Shown: in pieces, positions 24,094-37,103 of the stretch
Layout of the letters: the number at the start of each line of letters is the position of its first letter
How positions within the stretch are numbered: the first letter of the stretch is position 1
Source: Neocallimastix lanati (nom. inval.)
Lineage: Eukaryota; Neocallimastigomycota; Neocallimastigomycetes; Neocallimastigales; Neocallimastigaceae
Length of the DNA: 64,000 nucleotides
Reading direction: 5' to 3'
Assembly (NCBI GenBank): GCA_016946835.1
Contig: JACVTC010000075.1
Coordinates: forward strand, 468,501-532,500
Made by a program: the position numbers and the translations under genes
The notes under the pieces: generated by a model
The model's database searches: none
What the model saw: only the letters and a program-made list of their open reading frames with translations
What the model was told of the DNA's origin: nothing

Positions 24094-24333
24094 AGAACAA
24101 CTTTGGTTTAATTTTTTATATATTTTAAAACTTTTTTAAATAAAATATTTAAAACATTCAAAACAAAATTTAATATTTTAATTATAATTAACAAAATATT
24201 TTATAAATATTTTGCAATTTGAGATATATATTATTAAATTAATATATATCTAAATATCAAATATTAAGATTTTTATCATTATTTTTAATTTCTTAAAAAT
24301 AATAATATCTTTTTTTGTTTTGTATTATTTTAA

Positions 24334-24366
<33 letters not shown>

Positions 24367-24492
24367 GTTTAAAAATATTTATTAAATTGGATAATTATAA
24401 TAAAAAAAGGCAATATAATAATAATAATAATTAATTAATAATAAAAATCAATAAAATTGAATCAACTTATATTTAATTCATTTTTATAATTT
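22976..24492. repeat. Unit B left flank with two ~0.49-kb tandem repeats (23310-24300)
   Basis: Same order of words as 12770-14365 in unit A, including long A and T runs (23007-23047, 23282-23310). No gene. Confidence 0.8.
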
Positions 24493-25719
24493 TTATAATT
24501 TAACATGATATCCATGTTCATAATCTAAATAGAAATAATAATAAGCTTCTTTATTATCTTTATCATAAACAATACTCCAAGAAGTATCTTCTCCTGAAGA
24601 AGCCGAAAGAGTATCTCTAACTTGTTCTCTTGTCATTGTTGGATATTTTTCTAATCTTTCCTTAATAATGTTATACCTTCTTTGAGATGAAGGAAAAGTT
24701 TCAATATTATCTTCTGATAAAATATAAACAGAATTTCCATAGTAGTCACCAGGAGTTAAAAAGAAGTTTTCATTTATAGGTGAATGAACATATGTCATTT
24801 CATTATTAATATATTCAACAACAACAGCATTTCCTTCAGCATCAGTAATAGCAAAATGAACGCATAAATTAAGAGATTGATGCATATCATATTCTTTAAG
24901 AATATTAATGGCTTCTTCAACAGTAGCTGCTTTATCTAATAATAAACGAATTGCAATACTTGGGGTTATATCAGGTTTTGGAGTATCATTATCAACATAT
25001 ATATAGCCAACCATATTAGCTGAAACAGTGAGTCCTTTTTCATTCACACCATCAACAGGAACATAGACACTAAGATTTTTGAGTTCCTCTTCAGTTAAAC
25101 TATTATTATTATCTTTAATAAAAGATAAATTAACAGTAGAAATAGAAGAATAACCGTTTTCTGGATAAGTCAATAAAATCATACCTTTAGAATGAATCCA
25201 ATCAAAATTTCTTCCAAAGTAAAAGCCATCTTCATCCCTTTTATGAACTAAAAAGGAACTACAAGCAAAACCAGGATCTTCTAGGGTAATATTAGCACTT
25301 TCAGATATTAATTGATTTTCTTTTAAAAATTCAATTAAATCCGCATCAGAAGTAATACCATTACTTTTAATAAATTCATCAAGACCATAATTTCCTTCAA
25401 TTTTACTAAAACGAAATCCATTATCTATTTCTTGAATTTTATTGGTAACTTCAATTTCTTTTATTATTTCACTTTTGATTAAATCATCATTACTGATTGC
25501 GACTTGACTTTCTTCTTCAATATCACTTAATATTTCTACACCACTATCTTCAATTATTTCTTCATTATCAGAAATTTCAATAGCAGAAAGAGTTACTTCT
25601 TCTTCTTCCTCCTGAGAAGACTTTAAAGCTTTATTAGAATTATCTTTTATAGGAGAAGATAAAACCAATAAAGCAAAGTAGATAAAAGCCAATATAATAT
25701 GAGAATTTTTAACAAACAT
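24493..25719 (-). CDS. Secreted linear-amide C-N hydrolase, copy B
   Basis: 408 intact codons, ATG at 25719. Same signal peptide, acidic pro-region and presumed catalytic C153/R170/D173 as copy A. The two proteins differ at only about 20 positions, mostly in the C-terminal third: for example IHFAITD in A versus VHFAITD in B, and FIFSEDNIETLPLPQDR versus YILSEDNIETFPSSQRR. Motifs NEKGLTVSANM and TSWSIVYD are kept. The recent duplication is also shown by near-identical non-coding flanks. With copy A it is the best candidate for a functional enzyme of the array. Confidence 0.87.
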   Translation of the reverse strand: MFVKNSHIILAFIYFALLVLSSPIKDNSNKALKSSQEEEEEVTLSAIEISDNEEIIEDSGVEILSDIEEESQVAISNDDLIKSEIIKEIEVTNKIQEIDNGFRFSKIEGNYGLDEFIKSNGITSDADLIEFLKENQLISESANITLEDPGFACSSFLVHKRDEDGFYFGRNFDWIHSKGMILLTYPENGYSSISTVNLSFIKDNNNSLTEEELKNLSVYVPVDGVNEKGLTVSANMVGYIYVDNDTPKPDITPSIAIRLLLDKAATVEEAINILKEYDMHQSLNLCVHFAITDAEGNAVVVEYINNEMTYVHSPINENFFLTPGDYYGNSVYILSEDNIETFPSSQRRYNIIKERLEKYPTMTREQVRDTLSASSGEDTSWSIVYDKDNKEAYYYFYLDYEHGYHVKL

Positions 25720-26181
25720 TTTAATATACCTTTTTATTTATTATTATTATTATACTATTGCTCTAATATTTTTTCTTTTTATTATTATTATTTGTAATTA
25801 CTTTTTTTTATTTAATTACTTTTTTTTTTTTATTATTAAAATTTTTAATTTTATTTTTTCAAAGAAAAAAAAAGAAATTTCAAGAAATATTATCCTTTAT
25901 ATACTTTTTTTTTTTTTTTGTTCATCATATAATACGATGCATGATGTAAATTTTTAATAATAATAATAATAATAATAATAAAATAACAAATAAATAAATA
26001 TTTAAATTATGAATAATTATTATAATAATTATAATTTAATACAATATATAATTTATATTTAGTATTTTTTTTCTTGGATAGAATATTTAGTCATTAAATT
26101 AATTAAATTATTTTAAAAAATAAAAAAAAAAAAAAAAAAGATAAAAGAAAAAAATTAAAACAACATTTAATTAATTAAAAA

Positions 26182-26247
<66 letters not shown>

Positions 26248-26832
26248 ATTAGGCATAAATATGTATAAAGTTTAAAACGAAAAAAGTAAAAAAAAAAATT
26301 AAAAATTAAAATACAAAATTTTTTATAAAATGATTAAAATTTAAAATTTATAGAAGTTAGAACATTCCATTTTTTTTTAACCATTTATGGTTCAATAATA
26401 AAATAATATCAAAAATAAGTAAATTAAATATTTTGGTTAAAATAAAAAATAAATAATAAATAATAAATAATAAATAATAAATAATAAATAATAAATAATA
26501 AATAATAAATAATAAATAATAAATAATAAATAATAAATAATAAATAATAAATAATAAATAATAAATAATAAATAATAAATAATAAATAATAAATAATAAA
26601 TAATAAATAATAAATAATTGAATAATAAATAATAAATAATAAATAATAAATAATAAATAATAAATAATAAATAATAAATAATAAATAATAAATAATAAAT
26701 AATAAATAATAAATAATAAATAATAAATAATAAATAATAAATAATAAATATTTAAATTAATATATTATTTAAAAATAATATATATACCTTGTACAGTATT
26801 TTAATTATAAATTTTTAATATATACCTTAAAA
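25720..26832. other. AT-rich 5' flank of hydrolase B with satellite at 26437-26750
   Basis: Matches the 15593-17244 flank. It holds a (TTA)n tract (26180-26245) and a shorter (AATAATA)n array (about 310 bp against about 620 bp in unit A). No gene. Confidence 0.8.
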
Positions 26833-26839
26833 ATTTATA

Positions 26840-26843
<4 letters not shown>

Positions 26844-26886
<43 letters not shown>

Positions 26887-28606
26887 GCTACAATTATTGC
26901 GAACTTTAATCTTTATTTATTTATTCTTTTATAAAATACATGAATACTTTTAATTTTAATAAAAAATAAAAAAACACAGAATTAATAAAATAAATAAATA
27001 TTATTTTTTCAAATTTGAACATAGAAATAATTGAAATAGTAACCTGAAATAAAAAGTAAAAATCAAAAATAAGAGTATAAATAAATTCAGAAAAAAGTTC
27101 ATATGCAATGAACCTTACCTCCTAATGGATTAGGGTTTGAATTAACTATCTGAAAGAAATTATGGTCTTCTCCTTCAGAGGCATTGGTCCTGCTAGCCTA
27201 TCTTACTGCATTTTCAGCGTTGACGCACTTTGGTTAGTTTGCGTTTATACTTTCGGAATAGTAACCCTTGCCGAGTACTAGCCCGAGGCATAATTTCTGT
27301 AAAGAGAGCCACAGATCGCACCAGGAATGGCGTTTTTGAATAATCACCAGAAATGATTTGGTTCTTAAATAAAATATTCCATTCCTTTTTTTAATTAAAA
27401 TCAATAATATCTGCATCTCTTCCATCAAGAAGGAAGTTATATAATCGGTACCACGCCACATATATATTTACATATAATAATAATTTTTTAAGGTTCAAAA
27501 AAGCAAGGTAAGTATCCTTATTTTCAAATTTCTGTCTCTGACATATAATTCTTAATGTAGTATAAAGACTTATACATTCTTTTCGATTAAGAAATCCATA
27601 TTGTTCAGGTCTTATAAAACCTTCATCAATTCCATATTTAGAGATTCTATTAGATATGATTTTTATTATAATTTTTAATCTATTATTGATAAGAGAGATG
27701 TCACGATAGTTATTACAATCTGATGGATCTCCCTTTTTATGAATAGAAACTATTGATGCGTTATTTCATGATTTTGGGAAATCATCATTCCAAATACGAT
27801 TGATTAATGCTTTGAGACATTTAAAGCCAGATGAAATATTACTAATATTTTCATTTGATTCTACCGAATCATTTTTACAAGGAATCAAAGCTTTGAAGAA
27901 TTCCATTGGAATACCATCAGGACCACAAGCTTAGGAGTAAAGGAGATTGCTTCGCTAACTTCTTCATCTCTAATACCTTGGTTAATATCCCATTCTTGTT
28001 GCCTTGGTCTTCCCAAATTCCTTAGTGCATCAGAATCTTTCCAGTGATTTTTAGAAAGACTACGACCTGAAGAATCCGACCCCAAGAATTTATAATGAGA
28101 ATGCCATGCTTTTAATTTTTCATCTGTAGAAGAAACAGGTACATTATTATTGTTTTTAATAGGATGAGAGACCATGAAAGATTGATTATTTATTTTTTCA
28201 TTTTTTTTATCCATTTCTATGCTTTCCTACTATCCTTTTTAAGAGCTAACGAACATCCAATTTTAATCCAATATAAATATTCTTTTTTCCTAAATTCGTT
28301 ACATTTTATATGAATTGATTCACATAGTTTGTAATACGAGTCAACTACTTTCATTGGAATCATTTGCAGAAACATAACGCTTAATTTGTTTGTATTTAAT
28401 ATGTATAACCTTTTGAAGACAATAAATTTTTCGTGACATTCTAAACATCGCTTTTCTAATTTTTGTTGAAGATGTAATCGATAAATCCTTAGCAATGGAA
28501 TTAGTAGTATTAATGAGCTTTTCAATTATTCAATCTATTGAAAGTTCTTCATTTCCTATTTCTTCACTAAGAATCTCAAATTTATTGTGATGACATATTT
28601 CTTTCT
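26844..28606 (-). mobile_element. Internally deleted LINE (unit B copy)
   Basis: Same structure as 17256-19012, including the RT deletion, a longer T run (26845-26883) and the same flanking ATTTATAATTA (26833-26843, 28607-28617). Readable pieces: ACGPDGIPMEFFKAL (about 27895-27940), KKGDPSDCNNYRDISL, GFIRPEQYGF, TYLAFLNL, then LYNFLLDGRDADII. Stops and frameshifts throughout. It arrived before the A/B duplication. Confidence 0.8.
27885..28214 (-). pseudogene. LINE RT N-terminal region, broken
   Basis: Open stretch of 109 codons with SGRSLSKNHWKDSDALRNLG and RDEEVSEAIS. It then slips frame before the A-C-G-P-D-G-I-P-M-E-F-F-K motif that normally follows in LINE reverse transcriptases. Part of the element 26844-28606. 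Confidence 0.7.
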
Positions 28607-28617
28607 ATTTATAATTA

Positions 28618-29449
28618 TAATACTGTACATTATGATATTAAAATTATGATATTATGCATTAATAATGTAAATAAATTTTATATCGAATTAATGTTAAAAT
28701 ACATTAAAATAAATAATATAATAAAATATATTGATAAAATATGACTTAGTATTGCTCAATTGCTGTATAGTGTACTTGATCATTTAACAGATAAAGAATC
28801 TCAACATACTAAGATGTTAGAATATAAAAAAAAATTTTTTTTAATTGACATTGAATATTGAATTCCTTTATATTAAAATTTATTTTTTTATAAAACATTA
28901 ATTTTATAAATGATAAAAAAAAAAACAAGAATGATAATAAATAAATTTTACTACTTTATATTATATCAAAAAGTCTATCTTTGAAATTTAAATATTTTAA
29001 ACTTGACAGAATGTGAAAATTTCTTATACTGATATGAATATCTTTAAATGAGATTGTTTCTTTTTTTTTTTTTTTTTTAAAAAAAAGTAGAGAAACTAAT
29101 AAAATATATGTAATCAATACATGCAAAACAAAAACAATATAAATTAAATTATTTTGATTAAAAAAGAATAAAAAAAAAATAATTAAAGAAAAAAAAAAAA
29201 AAAAAAGAATAAATATAATATGAATAAAACTAAAGAACTGAAAAACATCATTTAAAATTAAAATTATGAAAGTTAAAAAAAAAATATTAATATTAATATA
29301 ATATACATATATATGTAAATAATTATATATATGTTAAATATATATATATAAATAATAAAAATTAAAAATAAATTATATCTTTTTTTTTTGTTTATATGTT
29401 TGTTTGTTTTGTTTTGTTTTGTTTTGTTTAGATTCGAAACAAACCTTGA
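28618..29449. other. AT-rich intergenic DNA in unit B
   Basis: Counterpart of 19024-19840. Contains (TTTTG)n near 29406-29428. No gene. Confidence 0.7.
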
Positions 29450-30434
<985 letters not shown>

Positions 30435-30604
30435 ATCTGTGACAAGAGTGCTTAAATTACTATTTGATATTGTCCAATATTAAGAAATTATAAAAAATTT
30501 TTTATAAAGAACTTCAATATCCATAAAATATTTTTTTTTTCGAAATTCATGTAAAAGATAGCATTTAGAAAACCAATGTTCAAATCAAAGATTACTTTTC
30601 TCTC

Positions 30605-30735
30605 TATAACAACAAATACATCATTCTGGACAGCCGTCTTCAGGCCTATTGGCAGTTTTGGCTTCATGAGCATCGAGTTTATATACAATAAATTATATAT
30701 AAACATAAATTTATACTCAATGCTCTTTGGAATAA
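30605..30735 (-). mobile_element. LINE C-terminal remnant at the B/C unit junction (empty site of the 21006 LINE)
   Basis: Close copy of 20885-21005 (ACAGCCGTCTTCAGGCCTAT, TTTATATACAATA). It continues without interruption through TGCTCTTTGGAATAAATG. This is the pre-insertion form of the LINE target. Confidence 0.75.
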
Positions 30736-31044
30736 ATGAAATTTTATGATCTTCTCTCAAAAAAAAAGAAAAATAAATAAATAAATAAATAGTGGAAAGA
30801 CTCTGACGGTTTACAATATAATAAAAAATAAAATAAAATTTTAATTATTTATTATTATAATTTCAATAATCATATTTAATAATTTAATTTATTGAATTTA
30901 TTTTTTTTTTTTTTTGTTAAACGTTTTTTATTTTTAACATTTTTATTTATTTCATTTTATTTGCTTTACAATTTATTATTTTTTTTCGCTTTAATTCATT
31001 AATAATATTTTTCAATATTTTCAGTATTTTATAATATTTTTTTT

Positions 31045-32160
31045 TTCATCGATAATAATCGTAATTAATTATTTTTTTTTGATTAATAATTGATTAATGA
31101 GATATTTTTACTAAAAAAAAAAAAAAAAATAAATTATAATAATAATCATAATCATATTTTAAATTTATAAAAAGATATAATTATTATTCCTTTCATAATA
31201 AAGATAAGAGAGGTTATTACTAAAAGAACAATTTAAATATATCTCTTTAGAAAAAATATATTATAATAATATTACTCTTTTTTCCAAAATATATAAAAAT
31301 TGTTTTTAATTACTTTTTTTTTTAAAAAAAAAAATTTAGTTTTAATTTTTAAATGCTTTAAAACTTTTTTAAATAAAATATTAAAAATATTCAAAACATA
31401 ATTGAATATTTCAATTATTATTAACAAAATATTTTATAAATATTTTACAATTTGAGATATATATCATAAAATTAATATATATCTTAATATTAAATATTAT
31501 AATTAATTTTATATTTTTGATTTCTTAAAAAATAATATTAAATTAATTTTTTTATCGATGATAATCGTGATTACTTTTTTTGATTAATAATTTATAAAAG
31601 AGATATTTTTATTGAAAAAAATAAATTAAAAATTATAATAATAATCATATTTTTAATTAATAAAATGTTATTAGTATTATTTTTTCATAATAATTGATTA
31701 TAAAGGTTATTTACTTGAAGAACAATTTAAATATAATTCTTTTGAAAAAATATATTACAATAATATTTTTTTTTTCAAAAATATATACAAATTGTTAATT
31801 ACTTTTTTTTTATTTTTTTTTTTAAAAAAAAAAAAATTAGGTTTAATTTTTAAATGTTTTAAAATCTTTTTAAATAAAATATTCAAAATATTCGAAACAT
31901 AATTGAATATTTCAATTATAATTAACAAAATATTTTATAAATATTTTATAATTTGAGATATATATCATAAAATTAATATATCTAAATATCAAATATTAAA
32001 ATTCTTATCATTATTTTTAATTTCTTAAAAATAATATATATCTAAGTATCAAATATTAAAATTTTTATCATTATTTTTAATTTCTTAAAAATAATATATA
32101 TCTAAGTATCAAATATTAAAATTTTTATCATTATTTTTAATTTCTTAAAAATAATAATAT
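31045..32160. repeat. Unit C ~0.5-kb tandem repeats
   Basis: Same pair of diverged repeats as in units A, B and D. Words such as ATCGATGATAATCGTGATTA (31556) and TTGATTAATAATT mark the repeat starts. Confidence 0.75.
31976..32155. repeat. 60-bp tandem triplication specific to unit C
   Basis: The segment containing TCAAATATTAAAATT and TTATCATTATTTTTAATTTC occurs three times in a row with period 60 (word starts near 31989, 32049, 32109). Units A, B and D have one copy each. Confidence 0.85.
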
Positions 32161-32410
32161 CTTTTTTGTTTTGCATTGTTTTAATAATAATAATATTATT
32201 ATTATTATTAAGTTTAAAAATATTTTTTAAAAAAAAAATAATATTAAAAAATTTTTTTTTTCTTCTTTTTTTATTCCTAAATTTTAAAATTAAATTAAAT
32301 TGGAAAATAATAATATTAATAATAAAAAAAAGTAATATAATAATAATAATTAATTAATAATAAAAATCAATAAAATTAATTCAAACTATATTTAATTCAT
32401 TTTTATAATT

Positions 32411-33637
32411 TTACAATTTAACATGATATCCATGTTCATAATCTAAATTGAAATAATAATAAGCTTCTTTATTATCTTTATCATAAACAACACTCCAAGC
32501 AGTAACTGATTGTGAGGAAGCCGAAAGAGTATCTCTAACTTGTTCTCTTGTCATTATTGGATATTTTTCTAATCTTTCCTTAATAATGGCATACCTTCTT
32601 TGAGATAAAGGAAGAATTTCAATATTATCTTCTGAGTAAATATAAATAGAATTTCCATAGTAGTCACCAGGAGTTAAAAAGAAGTTTTCATTTATAGGTG
32701 AATGAACATATGTCATTTCATTATTAATATATTCAACAACAACAGCATTTCCTTCAGCATCAGTAATAGCAAAATGAGTGTATAAACCAAGGGATTGATG
32801 CATATCATATTCTTTAAGAATATTAATGGCTTCTTCTACAGTTGCCGCTTTATCTAATAATAAACGAATAGCAACACTTGTGATTATATCAGGTTTTGGA
32901 GTATCATTATCAACATATATAAAGCCAACCATATTAGCTGAAACAGTAAGTCCTTTTTCATTCACACCATCAACAGGAACATAGACACTAAGATTTTTGA
33001 GTTCCTCTTCAGTTAAACTATTATTATTATCTTTAATAAAAGATAAATTAACAGTAAAAATAGATGAATAATCATTTTCTGGATAAGTCAATAAAACCGT
33101 AGCTTTAGAATTACTATAATCAAAATTTCTTCCAAAGTAAAAGCCATCTTCATCCTTTTTATGAACTAAAAAGGAACTACAAGCAAAACCAGGATCTTCT
33201 AGGGTAATATTAGCACTTTCAGATATTAATTGATTTTCTTTTAAAAATTCAATTAAATCCATAACTGAAGTAGTACCATTACGTTTGATAAATTCATCAA
33301 GACCATAATTTCCTTCAATTTTACTAAAACGAAATCCATTATCTATTTCTTGAATTTTATTGGTAACTTCAATTTCTTTCATTATTTCAATTTTGATTAA
33401 ATCATCATTACTAATTGCGACTTGACTTACTTCTTCAATATCACTTAATATTTCTACACCACTATCTTCAATTATTTCTTCATTATCAAAATTTTCAATA
33501 GCAGAAAGAGTTACCTCTTCTTCTTCCTCCTGAGAAGACTTTAAAGCTTTATTAGAATCATCTTTTATAGGAGAAGATAAAACCAATAAAGCAAAGTAGA
33601 TAAAAGCCAATATAATATGAGAATTTTTAACAAATAT
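32411..33637 (-). pseudogene. Linear-amide C-N hydrolase, copy C: start codon lost (ATG to ATA)
   Basis: The reading frame is open through all 408 codons equivalent to copies A and B, but the codon at the conserved start (33635-33637) is ATA. The next in-frame ATG lies beyond the signal peptide and most of the pro-region. The sequence otherwise keeps the signal peptide, the presumed catalytic Cys (GFACSSFLVHK), FGRNFDY, NEKGLTVSANM and TAWSVVYD. Translation from the non-ATG codon (or a nearby TTG at 33608-33610) would be needed to make a secreted product. Divergence: NFDYSNSKATVLL replaces NFDWIHSKGMILL. Either a recent pseudogene or a gene with non-AUG initiation. Confidence 0.8.
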
Positions 33638-34199
33638 TTTCTTTATTATTTATTTATAACCTGTTTAAAAAATTTTAATATAATATTTTTTATTAAAAAA
33701 AAAAGATTTTTTTTAATAAAATATATAAATACAGATTAAAAATAATAATATAATAAATAAATTACCTTATTTTATTATTTAATATTTTTATTTATAAAAA
33801 TAGTTTATTATTATTATTATTTTATTAATTTTATTATTACTATAATATTTTTTCTTTTTATTATTATTATTAGTATTTAATTACTTTTTTTGTTATTATT
33901 AAAAGTTTTAATTTTATTTTTTCATGAAAAAAAATTTCAAGAAATATTTTCCTTTATATACGTTTTTTTCTTTTATTACTATCATAATTATTATATGCTT
34001 GTATTTTAGTTACAAAAAAAGTACTATTAAAATAGTAATAATATTTGATTTCTTTAAATGAAATTAAATCATGAAAATAAATAAATAAATTGTTTGAAAT
34101 TAAGTTTAATATTACATAAATATTGATATAAAATGAAATATTCAAACCTTAATTAATATAAAATAGTTTTTATTATTCAAACATATTCAAACATAAATT
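33638..34199. other. AT-rich 5' flank of hydrolase C
   Basis: Resembles 38340-38880 of unit D better than the A/B flanks. It lacks the large heptanucleotide satellite. No gene. Confidence 0.65.
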
Positions 34200-34870
34200 A
34201 ATGTCATATATCAAATTTAGGCTTCTTCTATTTATTTGATCTAAACACCGGAGTATTTGTATGATGAACATTTTCCCAGTAAAACAATTATATTTCTCCA
34301 AAGATATTTACTATTGTCTTTATATATTGTTAATCTATGTGTTTTTTTCTTTAATTAATAATGTAAACGTGTTGGTATATTTTTGACTAAATGAGAAATA
34401 ATACAAGAAGATTCTTTCCACTTTCTAAAGTATCGAATCAATACCCTAGCATAAAAACTAGATAAAGAGAGGGTATAAATAGTTCCTTAGATATATTATA
34501 TATAGTAGTATTGGTTGATTTTATTTTTAAACTTAAAACTCTAAAAACAAATCAAACCTCATTTAAAAACAGATTGAGCTATTTCAGTGTTTTTTCATTT
34601 TTTTTTTATTTGATCCAAGTAAAGGTGAATAGTAAAGAAGTGAATTTAGGATAAAGGAGACTAGAATATAAGTTTTAAAGGAACAAGGTACTTTTTTATT
34701 GGTTAAAAAATTTAAAGAAAGTGTTAATTGTATAATTTATTTTACTGTTCATCTTAGTAATAGATGGTTCTAAATCCAATGATTCATTAAAAATAGTATT
34801 CCAAGATATGAATATTGATTAGTGCTTGGTGGAGGGTTCATAACAATCTTAAATGTAGGATTTTTATGAT
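34200..34870 (-). mobile_element. LINE remnant, RT C-terminal half (unit C)
   Basis: Minus-strand reading gives decayed matches to the LINE at 21838-22770: SPLLGSNK (about 34610), SLSSFYARVLIRYFRKWKES followed by SCIISHLVKNIPTR (about 34380-34470). Many stops. A matching remnant lies at 39030-39690 in unit D. Shared words are TTTGTATGATGAACATTTTC, CCCAGTAAAA and GATTAGTGCTTGGT. Confidence 0.75.
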
Positions 34871-35156
34871 GTCTTTTGATATTATCTATAAAAATATAAA
34901 AAAAAAATTCAATTGTTTTAATATTTTGTTAATGAAGAATAAAAAAAAAATCGATTGTTGTTATATTCTGTTAATAAAGAATAAGATGAAATAAAATAAA
35001 ATAATATTTTAAGTGTTTTCTTTCTTTTTTTTTAATAATATATATATATTTAAATAAATTATATAAATTTATGATATATAATGTGATATTTTTTCAATAT
35101 ATAATTGAATACATTAAATTACTGTTTTAACAATTTTTTCTTTTTTATATTTTCAT

Positions 35157-35208
<52 letters not shown>

Positions 35209-35634
35209 AAAAAATTAAAACTATTAATACCATCATAAACTTTAAAAATATAAAAAAATTTTTTTTTTTTTTTTTTTATTTCTTAAAATTTTAAAATTTT
35301 AAAAATTTTACCATGTTTTTTTTTTTTTTTTTACCTTTCTTTCTAGTAGTTAAGAATATTCTTTAAAAAATAATAATAATAATAATAATAATAAGATAAA
35401 AAAAAAAACAAGATAAAAAAAAAAAAAAAAGAATATACATAAATAAATTTCTATTCATAATTTTATTAGCTTCAATTCTTAAATATCATTGGATAACTTC
35501 ATATTATTGAATTAAATATTTTATTAGTTTTATTATTAATTTTAAAAATTTTTTATTTAATTAAACTATTTATTTATCCATTTATTTATTTATCTATTAA
35601 TCTATATATTTATTTTTTCTATAACAACAAATCC
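34871..35634. other. AT-rich spacer between units C and D
   Basis: Long A and T runs (35161-35215, 35261-35278, 35316-35332) and short TAA repeats. No gene. Confidence 0.75.
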
Positions 35635-35770
35635 ACCATTTTGAACAGTCGTCTTCAATCCTATTGGCAGCTTTGGCAACACGAGCATCGAATTTGTATT
35701 TAATAACTAATATTTAAATTTACACTCTATGCTCTTTGGAACAAATGAAATTTTATGATGATCTTCTCTC
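35635..35770 (-). mobile_element. LINE C-terminal remnant at the left edge of unit D
   Basis: The best preserved of the four. Its minus-strand frame reads KYKFDARVAKAANRIEDDC then KWWICC, matching GYRLDARIAKAEKI and CPNFCPCC of the 21006-22963 LINE. It ends in TGCTCTTTGGAACAAATG, an empty site. Confidence 0.8.
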
Positions 35771-36039
35771 AAAGAAACAATAAATAGTGGAAAGACTCTG
35801 AAGGTTTACGATATAATAGAAAATAAAATAAAATTTTTATTATTTATTATTATAATTTCAAAAATCGTTCATAATAATTTAATTTATTGAATTTAATTTT
35901 TTTCGTTAAATTATTTTTTTTTATTTTTAACATTTTTATTTATTTCTCTATTTACTATACAATTTATTTTTTTTTTTTTTTTTTCATTTTAATTCATTAA
36001 TAATATTTTTCAATATTTTTTAATATTTTTTAATATTTT

Positions 36040-36860
36040 TTTTTTATTAATAATAATCGTAATTAATTATTTTTTTTTTTGATATTTTTATTAAAAAAAA
36101 AATATAAATTATAATAATCATAATCATATTTTAAATATATAATTATTATGCTTTTCATAATAATTAATTCTTTTTAATGCTTTAAAACTTTTTTAAATAA
36201 AATATTCAAAATATTCAAAACATAATTGAATATTTTAATTATTATTAATAAAATATTTTATAAATATTTTAAAATTTGAGATATATATCATAAAATTAAT
36301 ATATATCTAAATATTAAATATTATAATTAATTTTATATTTTTAATTTCTTAAAAATAATATTAAATTAATTTTTTTATCGATGATAATCGTGACTATTTT
36401 TATGATTAATAATTTATAAAAAAGATATTTTTACTGAAAAAAAAATTAAAAATTATAATAATAATCATATTTTTAATTAATAAAATGTTATTAGTATTAT
36501 TTTTTCATAATAACTGATTAGAAAGGTTATTCACTTGAAGAACAATTTAAATATAATTCTTTTGAAAAAATATATTACAATAATATTTTTTTTTTTCAAA
36601 AATATATACAAATTGTTAATTAATTTTTTTTTTATTTTTTTTTTTTAAAAAAAAAAATTAGGTTAAATTTTTAAATGTTTTAAAATCTTTTTAAATAAAA
36701 TATTCAAAATATTCAAAATATAATTGAATATTTCAATTATAATTAACAAAATATTTTATAAATATTTTATAATTATATATCATAAAATTAATATATATCT
36801 AAATATAAAATATTAAAATTTTTATCATTATTTTTAATTTCTTAAAAATAATAATATCTT
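36040..36860. repeat. Unit D ~0.4-0.5-kb tandem repeats
   Basis: Equivalent to the repeats 3' of the other hydrolase copies. The first repeat is shorter here. Confidence 0.7.
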
Positions 36861-37103
36861 TTTTGTTTTGTATTGTTTTAATAATAATAATATTATTATT
36901 ATTAAGTTTAAAAATATTTTTTTAAAAAAAAAATAATATAAAAAAAAAATTTTTTTTTCTTCTTTTTTCATTCCTAAATTTTAAAATTAAATTAAATTGG
37001 AAAATAATAATAATAAAAAAAAAGTAATATAATAATAATAATTAATTAATAATAAAAATCAATAAAATTAATTTAACCTATATTTAATTCATTTTTATAA
37101 TTT

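Noticed and set aside
33608-33610. TTG as the normal start codon of hydrolase copy C
   Set aside because: Alignment with A, B and D puts the start 27 bp upstream, where ATG has become ATA. TTG is Leu10 in the other copies.
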